DNA of 64,000 bases from Glandiceps talaboti (GCF_964340395.1 NC_135549.1:15715842-15779841), one strand, 5' to 3'. Positions 26,331 through 38,024 are shown, numbered from the stretch's first letter. The notes: generated by a model not told the origin, from the sequence alone. Numbers and translations: made by a program.

Positions 26331-29300
26331 GAATCTCTCTCTCTCTTTTGAATATTCAAAACTCAGGAGCAATCGTTTAATTGTAGTTTGCAAAATTGTA
26401 CACTTCATTTACCTACCATACATTTAATTATGAAGCAGTCAATAGCCAAGCAAATGTATGTGTCTGCCAAAATATATCTGAGTCGGTAAGTTAAATGTGT
26501 AGGTAATATAGCCATATAGTTGTACAATAATGTACTGACTCGATTAAAATTGTGGTTTTGAAGACAAGTTTCGTATACTCTATGGCTTTCGATAATGTGT
26601 ATGGTTTTGAAATTTTATGCCATTAAATGGCCTCCAACATGACCTTATTTTTTTCGAAGTGCTCCACACTATATAGCTATCATGGGGATGCCGTTTTGGC
26701 CCAGGATCAAGATTGAAAGATAAAACCCTGCTGACTAAGTATCTCCAAGTACAGCCCAACCTTTTTCGCAAAGCCCACATACATTTGTAGAGAATCTCCC
26801 ATTGTTATGTGGAAGTTGATTTCCACTGTTAGTTCTAAAGTGGAAGGGGTACTGCATAATTACACATAAAAATATGTATAGCCGGGAGGGGGGCACGAAA
26901 ATTCTTGGGCTCATTTCGGGGGGGGGGGGGCTGCGAAATTTTGTTTGACCAAATAATTTCTCCCCATACCTCGCTTCTCATTCTGTATTACTACCTAAGC
27001 TAACCTTCATAGAATTTATAGTTTGTGTAACTGCCCTCGCTCAATATCAATAAAAAGTAATATATAATTTCCCTGCATAAAAATAACTTTCATGAATTTT
27101 TGATTTTATATTTAATAACTAAGGTGATTGGTTACTGAATTCGTATGCAGTTCTAATGGAGGGAAAAGCCTGTGGAAAACCCATCCACCCGGATGAATTT
27201 GACATCCCAGAAATTACTCGTAAATGCAATGGCGCTTCAGATTTGGGTATTACCGGTCGCTACATCACAGGACAACTGACAGGACAGACTACTTGTATAA
27301 ACGTTTGTGAAATAGAAGCCTATGAAGGTAAGGAACCTCTTTAATAAAAACAGAAAATATAGAAACTAAATCATTAAAGGGGAGAGTGTGACGCTGTAAC
27401 CTTAGATAAACCATAGACCTGCACGTGTAGGGTTTATGGATATGAATTTTGAATGCAATATTACCGAACACTCAAACGGAGAAAAGTGTTGACAGTGTAA
27501 ATATCTACTCTATTGTCTATATTATTGCTTCAATATGCATATGCCACCATCCAATTCTCTCTTGACAAAAGAATTTTATACGACCCTCTGGCAGTATACG
27601 ATTTGTCATAACTAAGTGAAACATGCACATCGTTAAACCAAATAATAGGGCATAACTGTCAATAACGGTGGCGACAAAATTGAACTGTAGATAGCATAGG
27701 AGATCATTTCATTCACTGACAGCCTGGCGTTGGTGTTTGTCTGAAAGTGTGCATCTCTGCACATCGCACTCAGTTGTCGTTTTTATATTTACATTTTTCT
27801 GAACTAGTAGTTCCTGGACACCATTTTTGTGTTTTGCTCCTTCATATTACCTGTGCCAAACACTCGCTTCGTTAATTCCTTCTTCATTGAGCAGTGAAAT
27901 ATTACAGCGTGTAATCTTTGTCATCTGCTCTGGTGACAAAAGAGTATATGCTTTATAATCCAGAATTCAAACATTGCCGAAAATAGTAATATAGTATATT
28001 CAAGATACTTTCGAATGTTGTAATTTGATTTAACCTGAGGAAAATCTTAATTACGCGTGTCAATTTACATTGATAATGATATAAATGTTCACGAGTACTT
28101 GGTAATCACACGATCCCAAAGTGCAGATGTCCATATTTGGGGCGGTGTGAATGCTAAGGCATAAAAAACAAATTGTGTGGTTCCGATTACATTCAATTTT
28201 AAAATAGGTGGGGTAGCCGGTAGGTCGATTTTTCATTTTATTTTTTCAAAATTATTTTTTTCGTATGTGAGTGTCTAGTTCAGGTAGTTATGTAGTCTAT
28301 CAGCTAGCCCTCGGATGTTCTTCCGATAAAATACGACACACAGCCGAACAACGCTATCGAGGATGGAACATCCGAGGTCTAGCGAATGTCATCAGGATAT
28401 AAATAACTGCCAATCAGAGAACCGTATTAGCGACAAGCACAAACAGAGGACAATAGCTAAATTTTCATGCATATTCATCTTAAGGAGGGGCTTGTAAAAA
28501 TAACCACCAATGCGTTAACTAAAATGTGTGAATGACAATGTCTACACACTCATCAAACACAATTACCATAAACTGATAAGACATAGTAATGACATAAATG
28601 TGTTTGTCAACACCTGCATGCAGAGATTGAATATATTAAAGTATATATATGCATATATGGCCCAACCCACCGCTTATCGTAATCTCAATGGAATGTCCGG
28701 TCTGAAAATTACATTCGCTAGACTGTTCGGGCAAGCCCTCACATGCGAACTTCGTTCGCTTATAGTTATAGCATCGAAAGAAAGCCCGAACGTCTAGCAG
28801 CAAGACTAGTAGTTATGTTTTTTCTGTTGTTTTCCATATGGTTTCTGTGTTATTGGCTTCTTCTCATCAGATGTACAGCCATTACAGATTGGAAGAACAG
28901 TTTTATAGTGTCTTTTTTTCAGTTATAACGTCAGTTTCCGAATCCACTATTTCTTGCGAGACTTCACAATTTTCGCGATTTTCTCCTTTTTTTCTCGAAT
29001 ATGTGTAAAACAAAGTTTAGGTGGGGTCGGGTACCCAGAACCAAACAGCATTTTTTATTTGGCCTAAACTTCATTTCCTATTTATTTTAGTTATAAATGA
29101 CACATTAACAAATGTGGCATTACAACGACCGGCAAAGATTAGTAGCGAATACGGCTTCGGAGAGGCATCCCATGCCGTTGATGGTAACAAGAGTCCAGAA
29201 TACAATGATAGAGGTTGTTTACATACAAGAAATGAGTTCGAACCACACGTTCTGATCGATCTTGAAAATGAACGTACGATCACTGAAATGAATATCACAA

Positions 29301-30364
29301 ATCGTAAAGGAAAGCCACGTAAGTACTGTGTAACCTCAAGTGATAGAATCTTTGTATCTTGGATAGTTCAGCTCTACATGCTTTGTCACGGGTTAACATA
29401 TTAACGAGAAAATACTGAAATCAATTGTCCTAAGTGGACCACCTCATGTCAGTTCCTTTGCCAACATGTCTAAAACAGTCACTCAAATGGCAGGATAGTC
29501 CCAGTTCGAAGTTTACATAAAACCTGTGTTGTGTGACAATGACTTTGTTTTCTCTTGATTTGTCTAGTATACTAATCTATGACTTAAATTACCATTTGGT
29601 TATTTTAAGTGTTCACATTTTACACTATGGATAACAATTGCAGGTCGCAGGGAATCCAAACATATACACACAATCAAGGAAGTCTGTTTCAATCTCTTTA
29701 GGTAAACGTATCTATAACTTTGAAGTTATAATAGGAGACTATGCTAGTGGTAACTGTAGTCCAGAGCCTGTTAGCACAGACTACGTGGACTTTGACTGTG
29801 GTGACGGTGGCATTAGAGGACGTATCATAACACTCCAGCACCCTGGTGGCACGTTGCCGACAGAAGTATGTGAAGTACAGGTATACACAAAAGGTAATTA
29901 TTACATTTTTGTCACGTGACTTATTAGGCTAAATCGATTGAAGAATTGTGTCGCCAATCTGTATTGCTCGATACATCCGTCAGAAAAAAAAGTGTTGGTT
30001 GAGAGGTGTATATCACAATATCCTCTGTTAGGAGACATCAAATACTGCGCATGCAACCATAGACCATGGATCACAGAAGGTTAGTTTTGTTTTTACTAAT
30101 TCCCAACTTTGCTTGGCAAGATGGAATTCCGATTGCTTCCTAAATTCGAAACCAAATGAGAAATGTTGACACTCTGTAGTCACTGTGCATGCGATAATGA
30201 TCATACTTGATAATACTTTTTCAAAATCATAAATTTCATTTTTCACGTGTAGTCAATAATGTCTAACTAATCCAGTCCATGTGTGTTTTTCTTTTCTTAT
30301 TTCAGTCCATATTAATGAAAACGCTGTTGTGGCTGGCGGTTCGGCAATTTGTGTTTGGTCTTAA
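13493..30364 (+). CDS. Gene B: secreted multidomain F-type lectin-like protein, 882 aa
   Basis: Exons: 13493-13559, 16062-16207, 17329-17397, 18542-18656, 19142-19808, 21161-21347, 21988-22171, 22959-22997, 23769-23844, 24295-24338, 24790-24981, 25424-25603, 27124-27327, 29091-29318, 29702-29893 and 30306-30364 (TAA). They total 2649 nt. The start is the ATG opening a clear signal peptide (MSSVTFIFILFTVCFA); GGGACC before it is a fair Kozak context. Residues about 1-22 are signal, 23-478 beta-sandwich-like modules, 479-491 linker, 492-595 Asp-box block (SYDSGLSW near 565), 596-723 F-type domain 1, 724-863 F-type domain 2, 864-882 tail ending CVWS. In domain 2 His768 is followed by Arg795 (H-x26-R), but the Asp of R-x-D is Gly. 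The product should be exported; its ligand is inferred to be a glycan. All junction phases agree with genes A and C. Confidence 0.9.
16062..18656 (+). other. Gene B exons 2-4: N-terminal beta-sandwich-like module
   Basis: Exons 16062-16207, 17329-17397 and 18542-18656. Exon 2 carries the motif G-P-Y-Q-x-G-D-x-I-x-h-x-F shared with gene C and, weakly, gene D. Exon 3 is 69 nt in both B and C. Its acceptor was set at 17328 because the nearer AG at 17337-17338 breaks the frame, while this one gives a phase 0-0 exon that aligns with gene C (ATP and YFH patches). Exon 4 has the G-V-L-H-A-K-W-K-I-E-G strand also seen in A. Confidence 0.75.
19142..19808 (+). other. Gene B large exon: beta-sandwich-like module
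   Basis: Counterpart of 900-1569 in gene A, sharing KLLEIGEKSNA, the W-T-V-E-I strand, NSSVAMII and NIPCDSNC. It ends GG before the donor GTAAAA, and the split Gly codon is completed by the next exon as in the paralogues. Confidence 0.72.
20247..20276. repeat. Perfect 30-bp palindrome
   Basis: CGGCGATTCTTTCTA followed directly by its reverse complement, with no spacer, in a gene B intron. Confidence 0.85.
21161..22171 (+). other. Gene B exons 6-7: DUF11-like module
   Basis: Exons 21161-21347 and 21988-22171 (187 and 184 nt, the same sizes as in gene A). Conserved patches are A-E-I-C-V-K-V, F-I-S-T-P-F-V-K-F, L-T-E-F-V, and after the intron F-V-G-A-L-E-V-V-Y-S-S. A long ATGT/GT microsatellite begins 33 nt into the following intron. 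Confidence 0.65.
21357..21425. repeat. AAT-tailed dispersed-repeat end
   Basis: An AATAATAATAAA run followed by TTTATATAGCGCTTTCC and, after a spacer, AAGCGCTTGACAATT. This layout resembles short interspersed elements common in marine invertebrate genomes. It starts only 10 nt after a gene B exon. Confidence 0.5.
22204..22440. repeat. ATGT/GT microsatellite
   Basis: Compound ATGT, CTGT and GT repeats of about 237 bp in a gene B intron. The long open frames in it on both strands are artefacts. Confidence 0.95.
23769..24981 (+). other. Gene B exons 9-11: Asp-box block
   Basis: Exons 23769-23844, 24295-24338 and 24790-24981. Shows G-E-D-G-L-L-Y-V-C-A-P, GKC, L-Y-G-T-G-Y-T and ESYDSGLSW, an Asp-box with Ser for Thr. 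The intron between the last two exons holds an 88-bp AT tract, as does the same intron in gene C. Confidence 0.65.
24561..24648. repeat. AT microsatellite
   Basis: 44 AT units in the gene B intron before the Asp-box exon. Confidence 0.95.
25424..27327 (+). other. Gene B F-type lectin-like domain 1 (degenerate)
   Basis: Exons 25424-25603 and 27124-27327. DDWWRIDIGD, DWLLNSY, ACGKPI, GITGRYITGQL and CEIEAY match the domain in genes A and C. There is no Cys-x-His and no Arg-x-Asp, so the classical fucose site is missing. The intron of 1.5 kb contains poly-G runs and a CTGT repeat. Confidence 0.78.
26292..26331. repeat. CTGT microsatellite
   Basis: About ten CTGT units in the intron splitting F-type domain 1 of gene B. 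Confidence 0.9.
28225..29036 (+). repeat. Dispersed repeat copy 1 (interrupted)
   Basis: Aligns by eye with 33561-33838 on the opposite strand along its whole length. Shared patches include TGTGAGTGTCTAG, GCCATTACAGATTGGAAGAA, GACTTCACAATTTTC and TTCTCGAATATGT. It is split by a 516-bp insertion at 28293-28808. Family unknown. Confidence 0.75.
28293..28808. mobile_element. Non-autonomous DNA transposon, 516 bp, 9-bp target duplication
   Basis: Flanked by direct GTAGTTATG copies (28284-28292 and 28809-28817). Its ends are imperfect terminal inverted repeats, TAGTCTATCAGCTAG and, reversed, TAGTCTTGCTGCTAG (12 of 15 match). Each end continues into a hairpin: arms 28304-28320 with 28366-28382 at the left, and 28718-28732 with 28784-28797 at the right, each then followed by CTAGCGAATGT in the matching orientation. 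No coding capacity. A 9-bp duplication fits Mutator-like elements, but this is a guess. Confidence 0.75.
29091..29893 (+). other. Gene B F-type lectin domain 2
   Basis: Exons 29091-29318 and 29702-29893. H-A-V-D-G-N, C-L-H-T, V-L-I-D-L and N-I-T-N-R are clear. The second exon is about 92% identical in DNA to 7878-8069 of gene A by hand count (15 differences over about 183 bases), far closer than the neighbouring exons. Confidence 0.82.
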
Positions 30365-30407
30365 AACCGGACCTCTATAGTGTTGAAGCATTGGGGAAAA
30401 AATAAGC

Positions 30408-30413
30408 AATAAA
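30408..30413 (+). promoter_or_regulatory. Candidate poly(A) signal of gene B
   Basis: AATAAA 44 nt after the stop codon. A second AATAAA at 30948-30953 is followed by GT-rich sequence and may be the one used; the choice cannot be made from sequence. Confidence 0.35.
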
Positions 30414-33400
30414 CCAGGTTCTCCCGCAAAAATATTTGCTAATTCGGTCTTTAACCCCTTGAAAGATGAGTACTTTGTAAAGTTATCTTTCGAAGGCGGG
30501 TAATGTGCTCTTTCCTCTGTTTTTATTTATTTATAAGTACACCTTTGTGGCCAAAGTAGTCAGTTTGACCATGTGGCATTTTATTGACATTTGTTGCCAA
30601 ATGGCCAATACTGCAATGTCATCTTAACTTATCAATCAATAGTATAGTCTGTTTAACCACGCCCTATTTATCTAAATGTAGAAGAATGTATATCGGCCGG
30701 AAGATGCTGCAATGTATACCGTACCGGTAGTGGTTATCACGTCTACTGACCGTTCATGTTACTAATAATTTGTTTCACTCTTGTTTTGCAAATGTTTCGA
30801 TTCATTCGTCAAATAATTTTCTTTCTTAAATCAGTGTAATATTAGTTTTCTGATATTTGAGTCACAACTGACATTTACAACGATGTTTTACTAAGCCATG
30901 ACGATAAATGATTCAATTTACATCATTTTGAAACCATATACTTTCGAAATAAAAGCTCACAGGTCCGATTGCTAAAACTGCACGAGCTGTAACTGGAGTG
31001 TTTTTGTTTTGATCAGACCACCATCAATACATTCACTGGGAATGTGCTTGTTTTTTGTTTGTTTTGAAAACAATTAGACACAGAGACTGTACATGTTCTT
31101 AATTATTAGGGGTCGACTGCATTCAGTAGTACAACAGGTTGTACCCTTGCACGGTATGTAAGCGGGGTCGCATTTTGGGAGCTGCCGATCCCAAAAGATA
31201 ATTTGCTTGGATTTATTGTACATGCAGCTACATGGATGTATTTAATCACAAAGGGGGGGGGGGGGTCATTTCTATTCAGTATAACGAATAATTCACTAAA
31301 TCTAACAAAACATGTTCCAGTTGCAGCTAGTACATCTTGAAGCATTATTGTAGTGTTTGATGCAGGCAGCATTGGCCATCAAGAGACTGTAGATTTCATG
31401 TGGTTGAGGCGTTACTATTTTCAATTGACGTTTGGATAACTTTTGAGTATTTTGAAGCAGTTGTTTCATATGGGCCAGGCGCGTACGTCACTCTTGGCCA
31501 TTGGGAAATGAAGTAAACCCCGAAAACCAACACATGTGATCCTACAACTGAATCATCTTGCAATGGTGATCGAAGATTTGGGCATGCATCAATCTTCCCG
31601 AAGTCGAGAAACGTTAATGGACTTAAACGCTTATGCAACCGAATAAGGGTGTTAGCTCTCCATACAGCTGAAACTGTAATTTTGAATAGGATACGTCCCT
31701 CAGACTGTTAAATGTATGTTTCTTCTGCAATTAACATGATTGTCTATACACAACGTAATATACGTCAATATTTATTGGGTGTAAATACAGTAAACCAATC
31801 TTACATATACGTCGACATACACGATCAATTGTACTTGTCAATAAAAGTTAGTTATTATTCATGAACAGAATTTGAGAAAATATATCATATCATATAGCCT
31901 GCATTAAATATGCTCTGATTTACACATTATATTTGTATGTCTATGTTATGATTTCATGGAATGTAAATGTTTTATGATTGACATCAACATTTGACGTCTA
32001 CGTTTGCATGCGTAAACCGTGAGGGTTATATTCATACGTGCTATGTAAACACACACACCTTTTGTTCGAAGTGGGGTTTACTTATTTTTGTATTGACATG
32101 CAATAGTCGTTTATATTCAACCATATAAATGTATCGGGTTCACCAGAACATGGACAGGTATTGGTCAATGGGCCAAATTAATGATAACTCAGTATAAGTG
32201 TCCGAGAAAGAAGAAATTAAATGCAACTGTCTTTGGGGGAAAGAACCACATTTAAGGCTGTGCTATTTCTTAATACAGTTTGTATATCTTGTCAACATAC
32301 ACAATATATTTCAAGGTTTGGTACGCTAAGAGTCATTCTTTCCATTTCATTTTCTCAAGTATGAGTTGTTTCGAAGTTTGAAGGTTTACTTTTCGCCATT
32401 CCATGGTAGTAGACTCAATTGTGACTGAAACCATGCACCCCCCGAAAAAAAAAAGTGACGAGATTCAGTGTGAAAATTATAAACAGTCCTTTATTACATC
32501 CCAAACTAAGGCTGAACATTAGTAAAGTACGACAGTTTCATCAGATATTGGTCAAAATAAGAAATAGTCGTATCTCATATTTTATGGAAAAAATTCTTTA
32601 AAAATAAAGAAATTCCTTAAATTAGTACAGGGCCCAGTACATAAACAAATTACGTCGAGTAACAATAAATATATAGTTTTGGGTTTCTTAATACATCAAA
32701 ATGGATGTGATGATATTCTTAGAGGTGACTGGGTTATCATTTCATAAGTAATTACAAGGATAGACACTATAATATGAAAATTATTACTAGAATTTAAAGT
32801 TGAAATGATAGTGTACACGTAACGAGAAGAATGTGACTTACCGTTGGTGGCGCACCAGCTTCGATTCTTCAGGCTATTCACAAATTCCAGCCTCTTCCGT
32901 CGCCACTGTCCCCCTGACGTTCATCGGCTTTTAAAGAATTAGCACCAGGTCCTGCAATGATTACATGATATTGCTATTAAACAGTGCGTTATAGCATAAT
33001 AGTAACACTTAGTATGCACGTCAAAATCAAAATTCTTTGATAGGAATTTTAGGAATATGGTACGTTTCTCCAATACAGAAGTTCTATTCCCGTGAGGTGT
33101 ATTTGATGACTCCCAAGTATCCGTTCATATATCTATAATAACTATATTATGTTGTGAAGATGAGTAGATACACATCCGTGCTAACCGTGCATGATGCTAA
33201 ACATAGCGATATATCTGCGAATAATACTGAATTACAGAGGTACATGATACAAACGCCTGCGTCAGTTGATGTATAGTGGTTGCACAGGTAAATGGCAAAG
33301 AGACCGGTTCTTTAGAACCCAAAGAAATTTTGCCAGTTTCAGATTAGTTTGTGGTGAAATATTCATAAATGTGCACGTGGCACAAAAGAATAAGAAAAAT

Positions 33401-33560
33401 TGAATGAACTGTCAATTCATCGATTTAAACGATTTCTGTACATTGCTAATGTTCAAAAGTACTGTCACAAGCCCCAGACCATCAGCTATACACAGATGTG
33501 CAAATTGACCTTGAGGTCACATTCAACACTGATACCTAAAAAAAATAATTGTTTGGTTTC

Positions 33561-33838
33561 GGTTACCCAACCCCACCCAGTTTTTCACTGCCGACCATAA
33601 ACTTTTTTTTTACATATTCGAGAAAAAAATAAACTCGTGAAAATTGTGAAGTCTTACCTGAAATACTGCATGCGGAAACTGACATCAACTTAAAAAGACA
33701 ATATAAAAACTGTTCTTCCAATCTGTAATGGCTGTAATCTAATGAGAAGAAACCAATAACACAAGAGACCATTTGGAAAACAACGGAAAACATAACTACC
33801 TGAGCTAGACACTCACATATGAAAAAAATATAATAAAA
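33561..33838 (-). repeat. Dispersed repeat copy 2 (uninterrupted)
   Basis: Inverted copy of the repeat in the gene B intron. At the place where copy 1 has its insertion this copy reads straight through a single GTAGTTATG (as seen on the - strand), so it shows the empty site. Confidence 0.75.
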
Positions 33839-36179
33839 TAAAATAAAAACCTGCCTACTCACAATTCTTTTGTGAGGCCTGAGTCATATTTGGAACAAGT
33901 CCTCGCCATGGGGTTAACGTCCCACTGGATGCGAATACAGCAATGACAAATTTCGTCTACAACACAACACATCAGCCTTACATACTTTATGCACATACTA
34001 CGGTCTGCACACTACAACCTACCCGGGACCATACAACACACACTACTAGTCACTAGCCCTTACTGCTCGCCGGCTCCTGCTAAACTCTCCGTCAAACTAC
34101 AATGCAGTTATAAACATGGTCATTTCCCGCGCAAACTGACTACAATGTAGCAAACTGCCCGGAGATGACGTAGTTCTTCCGGACTTGTCCTGAGATAGTG
34201 AAAATGACCTAGTTCACGGTACTGTCTAGTCCTATGTAACATGTCTTGGGTATCAAATACAGCAAACCGTGTTTAATATGGTAGCTAAACTATAATAATA
34301 AAACATACTAGGTGAAGGCTCGTTCTGTCACAGTGCATTACTTATTCGACATGCAAGGCATCTATTCCATAAACAGTCACATGAATATTTAACTCGTGGT
34401 TGTATAAAATTGATTTAATTTCTTGTGCAAATTGGTACAGTAACTTATATTATTGCAGGCTAGACTTCAGACTTGTTAACACAGGAACATTCGGATTATC
34501 AAGAAATTTTTAGAGATGGTTGCTTTTTCAAGAATATATCGGAATCAAAGTGGACTAAGTTAAATACTGGCAAACATGGGAGAATAAAATTACAGTTTAA
34601 TAATGTTCTTTGAAAAAATATGTCGGCAAGTGTCATTTCCAAATAGTCACAATTCTAACATGTCACTACAACAATGGTGAAATTGTTTTCTCCGGCTGTG
34701 TATACATGTATCGATTTCTCCGGTAGTGTATACATGTATACGTGTTTGCGTGGATTTGTGTTTGTGTATGACGTGTGTATATGGTTCTTGCATTCAATTT
34801 AAAGCTTAAACAGTTGTTACCGAAAAAAAGGAATGTATATCCATTTGATACCAGACTCTTTTTTGTGGGGGTAACTTTGTAGATAGACGATGTTCAATAA
34901 ATCGATGTACGTTGGAGAAGTCTTGACTGGTTGCATGTGTGAGTGCATGATCGTACGAACGTACTTTAGAGAGGTGTGTGTATTTTATTTATAAATCCGT
35001 TTACTGAATCTAAATTTATGTATTTTTACTGCAACTATCACAACTGTCGACAAACGGAAGTCCTCGTCGTGTTAGCATGGCAAATGTAGGATACTATACC
35101 AACCGAAAAGAAAGTGTCACAGCAACTCGCGATACTGACCATATTTGGGCAAAGTGTGCCAAGGCATGATACAAAAAATCATTGCCCAGGTAGAGCTCGC
35201 GATTGACCATAGCAATACGTAGGGATGTGATGATAGGTGTATGATAAAAAAAATCAATATTATTTTTCCGTTTCATTGTAAGATCACAAAAGTCGATAAA
35301 GCTTTGATAAAATTCGATTTCAAATTAAAGGGTAAGATCCAATGCGCTGTACACCCATTGAATGGAAAGACAGTTTCCATTGATTTCTGACTTTTTAGTT
35401 CCATTAAATTAAACTCCATGTATCAACATATTGATCGTAAATACATATTGTAGGATACCGTAGAATGTCAACATCGATTACAGTTTACCTTATTTTCTTT
35501 ATACAAATTGCAAGTTTACTGTATGTGATAGAGGCAACATTTGTGTTCAGGTGCCAGACTGAAATTTTCTGAAATGAAAGAAAAATATCGAGCTAGCTAG
35601 AATAAAAGCTTCGTATAATGTCAAATTAATTATGATATCAAACTGATTTAAATAACATAATTTAATCAAATCAAACCCACGCAGTGAATAAATTTAAGTG
35701 ACCGATTGTGAGATCCATTAAGGATGAGATGCAGGTTCGTTGGTGAATTTTGGCCTTTTTTTTTTTTTTGCTCATTATGAAGCTTCATGGTATGTGCCAT
35801 CATTTGGTTAAAAGATTTTTTGAAATTGTTCATTTTTTCTATTAATAAATTTGAAATGAAAAAACTCTAACGCTATATGTGTTTTATATGGTTTCATTCC
35901 TGAATGTTTATGTACAAAGATTTGCATACTTAAAGAAGATTGACAGGAACGTTGATTACAGAAGAGTGTCTTTTCATATGCAAATGAGCCATAGCTAGTA
36001 GGCCTCTGTGCAATGACTGACGTGACATTATCTCTTAGCTGTGTTGTTGTACAAAACCAATCAAACTCGGTAAATTTGGTTATAACCAATAAAAAGTAAA
36101 AAAATACCTCCTTTGAACCTGGACTTATGCACGTTGATTTTGACCAGTGCATCGGCTAAAAACGTTACAGTAAAGCGGC

Positions 36180-36407
36180 CTACACTGCACTACAGCCACA
36201 GTCGCTTGTAAACTGTTATTCCTTTCCTAAATGGTACTTACAATTTTACATACAACACGTATGACATTGCTACCGATTTTATAAGAATATCGCCAATCCC
36301 TATAATAACGTCATTGTTCTGTATTAGGACCGTCATAGACAAGAATAAAACCATTTAGGAAAGGAATAACAGTTTACAAGCGACTGTGACTACACTAGTC
36401 TACAGCC
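36180..36407. mobile_element. Foldback element with perfect 39-bp inverted repeats
   Basis: Arms 36197-36235 and 36350-36388 are perfect reverse complements with a 114-bp spacer. They are flanked by 18-bp direct repeats (36180-36197 and 36390-36407) that differ only in three central bases, which may be an old target duplication. No coding capacity. Confidence 0.7.
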
Positions 36408-37712
36408 TTCAAGTGTACCCGACGCGACGGCGATGTATTAGATGACGGTTTTCAAGTACCATGCATGTAAAAAAAAAAACCATACAAATCTCGAATATCT
36501 AACAGTATTGCAGGCTAATTGTTTTAGCCGATCGAAAAAAATTGATGTTTACAAAAATGAAACGATTTAATCAACTCGTTGGCGCATCGAAAATGAACCA
36601 CGCTATCTTCGAGACTTGAGAGTTCACGTCAGATGCGTGACATTGCATCGGCGATTTCCGGGTATTACATTTCTGTTTCTGTAAGATTCACAGAACGTGG
36701 CCGTAGACTAGCTTTGAACTTTCGCGTTGGTGGATTTTGACAACGTCCTCTTCACATACTATATTATATTATTAGGGTTAAGGTCCTATAAATTGAGTGT
36801 GGCAACCACACTCTAACGATCGGCTTATCACGGCTCGATCCTTCGTGAACTTTCGAGACACGTCGACACCGAGTCACATGTTCTGTAGGAGTATACGTGC
36901 GTAGCGTTGTTTATTTGCGTCTACGATGACGCTGTCTGAACGTAAACGGCAAAGAATTTGGCACCGAGCGATCCTCAAGGCTATTAAAGTTATAAAACGG
37001 AGATTTTGAAGGTACAAGTAGTTTAAATAAATGAGGTAATGTCTACTACGACTCCGAGTATCATAAAACGTCACTCGCAGTGGAAGAAAAACTGTTGACG
37101 TGAGTTCGTCAGGTACCATTATTTATTATCGTAGTTTTGTAACACTCCTTACAATTTGTATAACATTCCCGATGTCGTACGGTGTCGTGGTGTGGAAATT
37201 TGATTTCAGGGAAAGGGTTAACTTTTTTTTATTGTGTGTCTTCAACGAAACACCAACAACGTAGCAATGCCTAATACATGAGCAGGAATATGGAACGTAG
37301 CCCATATTCGAATCAAAACACGAACACCAACTGCGTAGAGCATGGGCTTCGAATCCAAACCAGAAAGTATACTATGTAATGTCGAGAACGGCACGCGTAC
37401 CGTATTAAAAGATTAAACCAAAGTCTCCACCCGTAGATGAATAATAGATGACATGACACCTTTATCGCGGGAAACAAACACGTTTCTATCTGTAGCATTT
37501 CATGACACTCCTAAAATACCCGATTTTCTTCATGTCTGTAGCAAAGCAACGTACACAACCAAATGGCAAGGATTGAGTAACATATTTGCAAGTCACAGAA
37601 AAAAGCTGTTGCAATGTCTGTCGAATTTAAAAGCTTTTGTCGGGCGGAAGGAGTCCAATTGTGTAAATTAGCATTTTTCTACGTTCTTTATTTTGTATAC
37701 TGTGTGAAGTTC

Positions 37713-38024
37713 AAAGCTATTTAACTTTGCGTCAGAACGTCCCAGCTGTGTCAAATTTGGAGACAATACTCGGAGACAGTGTGTCGAAAAAACGTTCCTC
37801 CGGATTGTTTAGTTTTTGAGGGAATCAAGAGATATTGCGTTGAGAAGTGTGAAAAGCGGTAATTTATGCAAAAAACACAAAAATACAACTTTGGATGATT
37901 ATAACAAGACAATGAGAGACAAAATAAAAAATCCGGAGGAACGTTTTTTTGTTTGTGTACATAGCTTTCATTTGAAGTCGAAAAAAGGACTATATTCAAC
38001 TGTTTGTAAAAGTTAAATAGCTTT
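37713..38024. mobile_element. Foldback element with nested inverted repeats
   Basis: Outer arms 37713-37728 and 38009-38024 (16 bp, perfect) and inner arms 37787-37806 and 37930-37949 (20 bp, perfect) are spaced almost equally on both sides (58 and 59 bp). This suggests longer arms, of which these are the best-kept parts. Open frames within it on both strands are by-products. Confidence 0.65.

Larger units (their letters stand above)
13560..30305. other. Introns of gene B: contents
   Basis: Introns over 1 kb are 13560-16061, 16208-17328, 17398-18541, 19809-21160, 25604-27123 and 27328-29090. The first three show nothing recognisable. 19809-21160 holds a perfect 30-bp palindrome. 21348-21987 begins with a dispersed-repeat-like patch. 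27328-29090 carries the nested transposon. The others (18657-19141, 22172-22958, 22998-23768, 23845-24294, 24339-24789, 24982-25423, 29319-29701, 29894-30305) have microsatellites or nothing notable. No reverse-strand gene was found inside them. Confidence 0.6.

Noticed and set aside
27405-27450. ACACGTGTAGGGT-type motif also seen near 61085-61130
   Set aside because: The shared core is only about 25-30 bases with gaps and no clear extension, too little to call a repeat family.
32842-32951. Minus-strand stretch with a strong acceptor and a GTAAGT donor
   Set aside because: No frame is open through all 110 nt, and no partner exon joins it in phase. It could be part of a non-coding RNA or a UTR, which sequence alone cannot show.
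33869-33913. Minus-strand ATG with a short frame (MARTCSKYDSG) and a GTGAGT donor
   Set aside because: Joining it to the downstream candidate exon gives an immediate stop, and there is no recognisable domain.
37335-37365. CTTCGAATCC, resembling a tRNA T-arm
   Set aside because: No acceptor stem, D-arm or anticodon arm could be folded around it.
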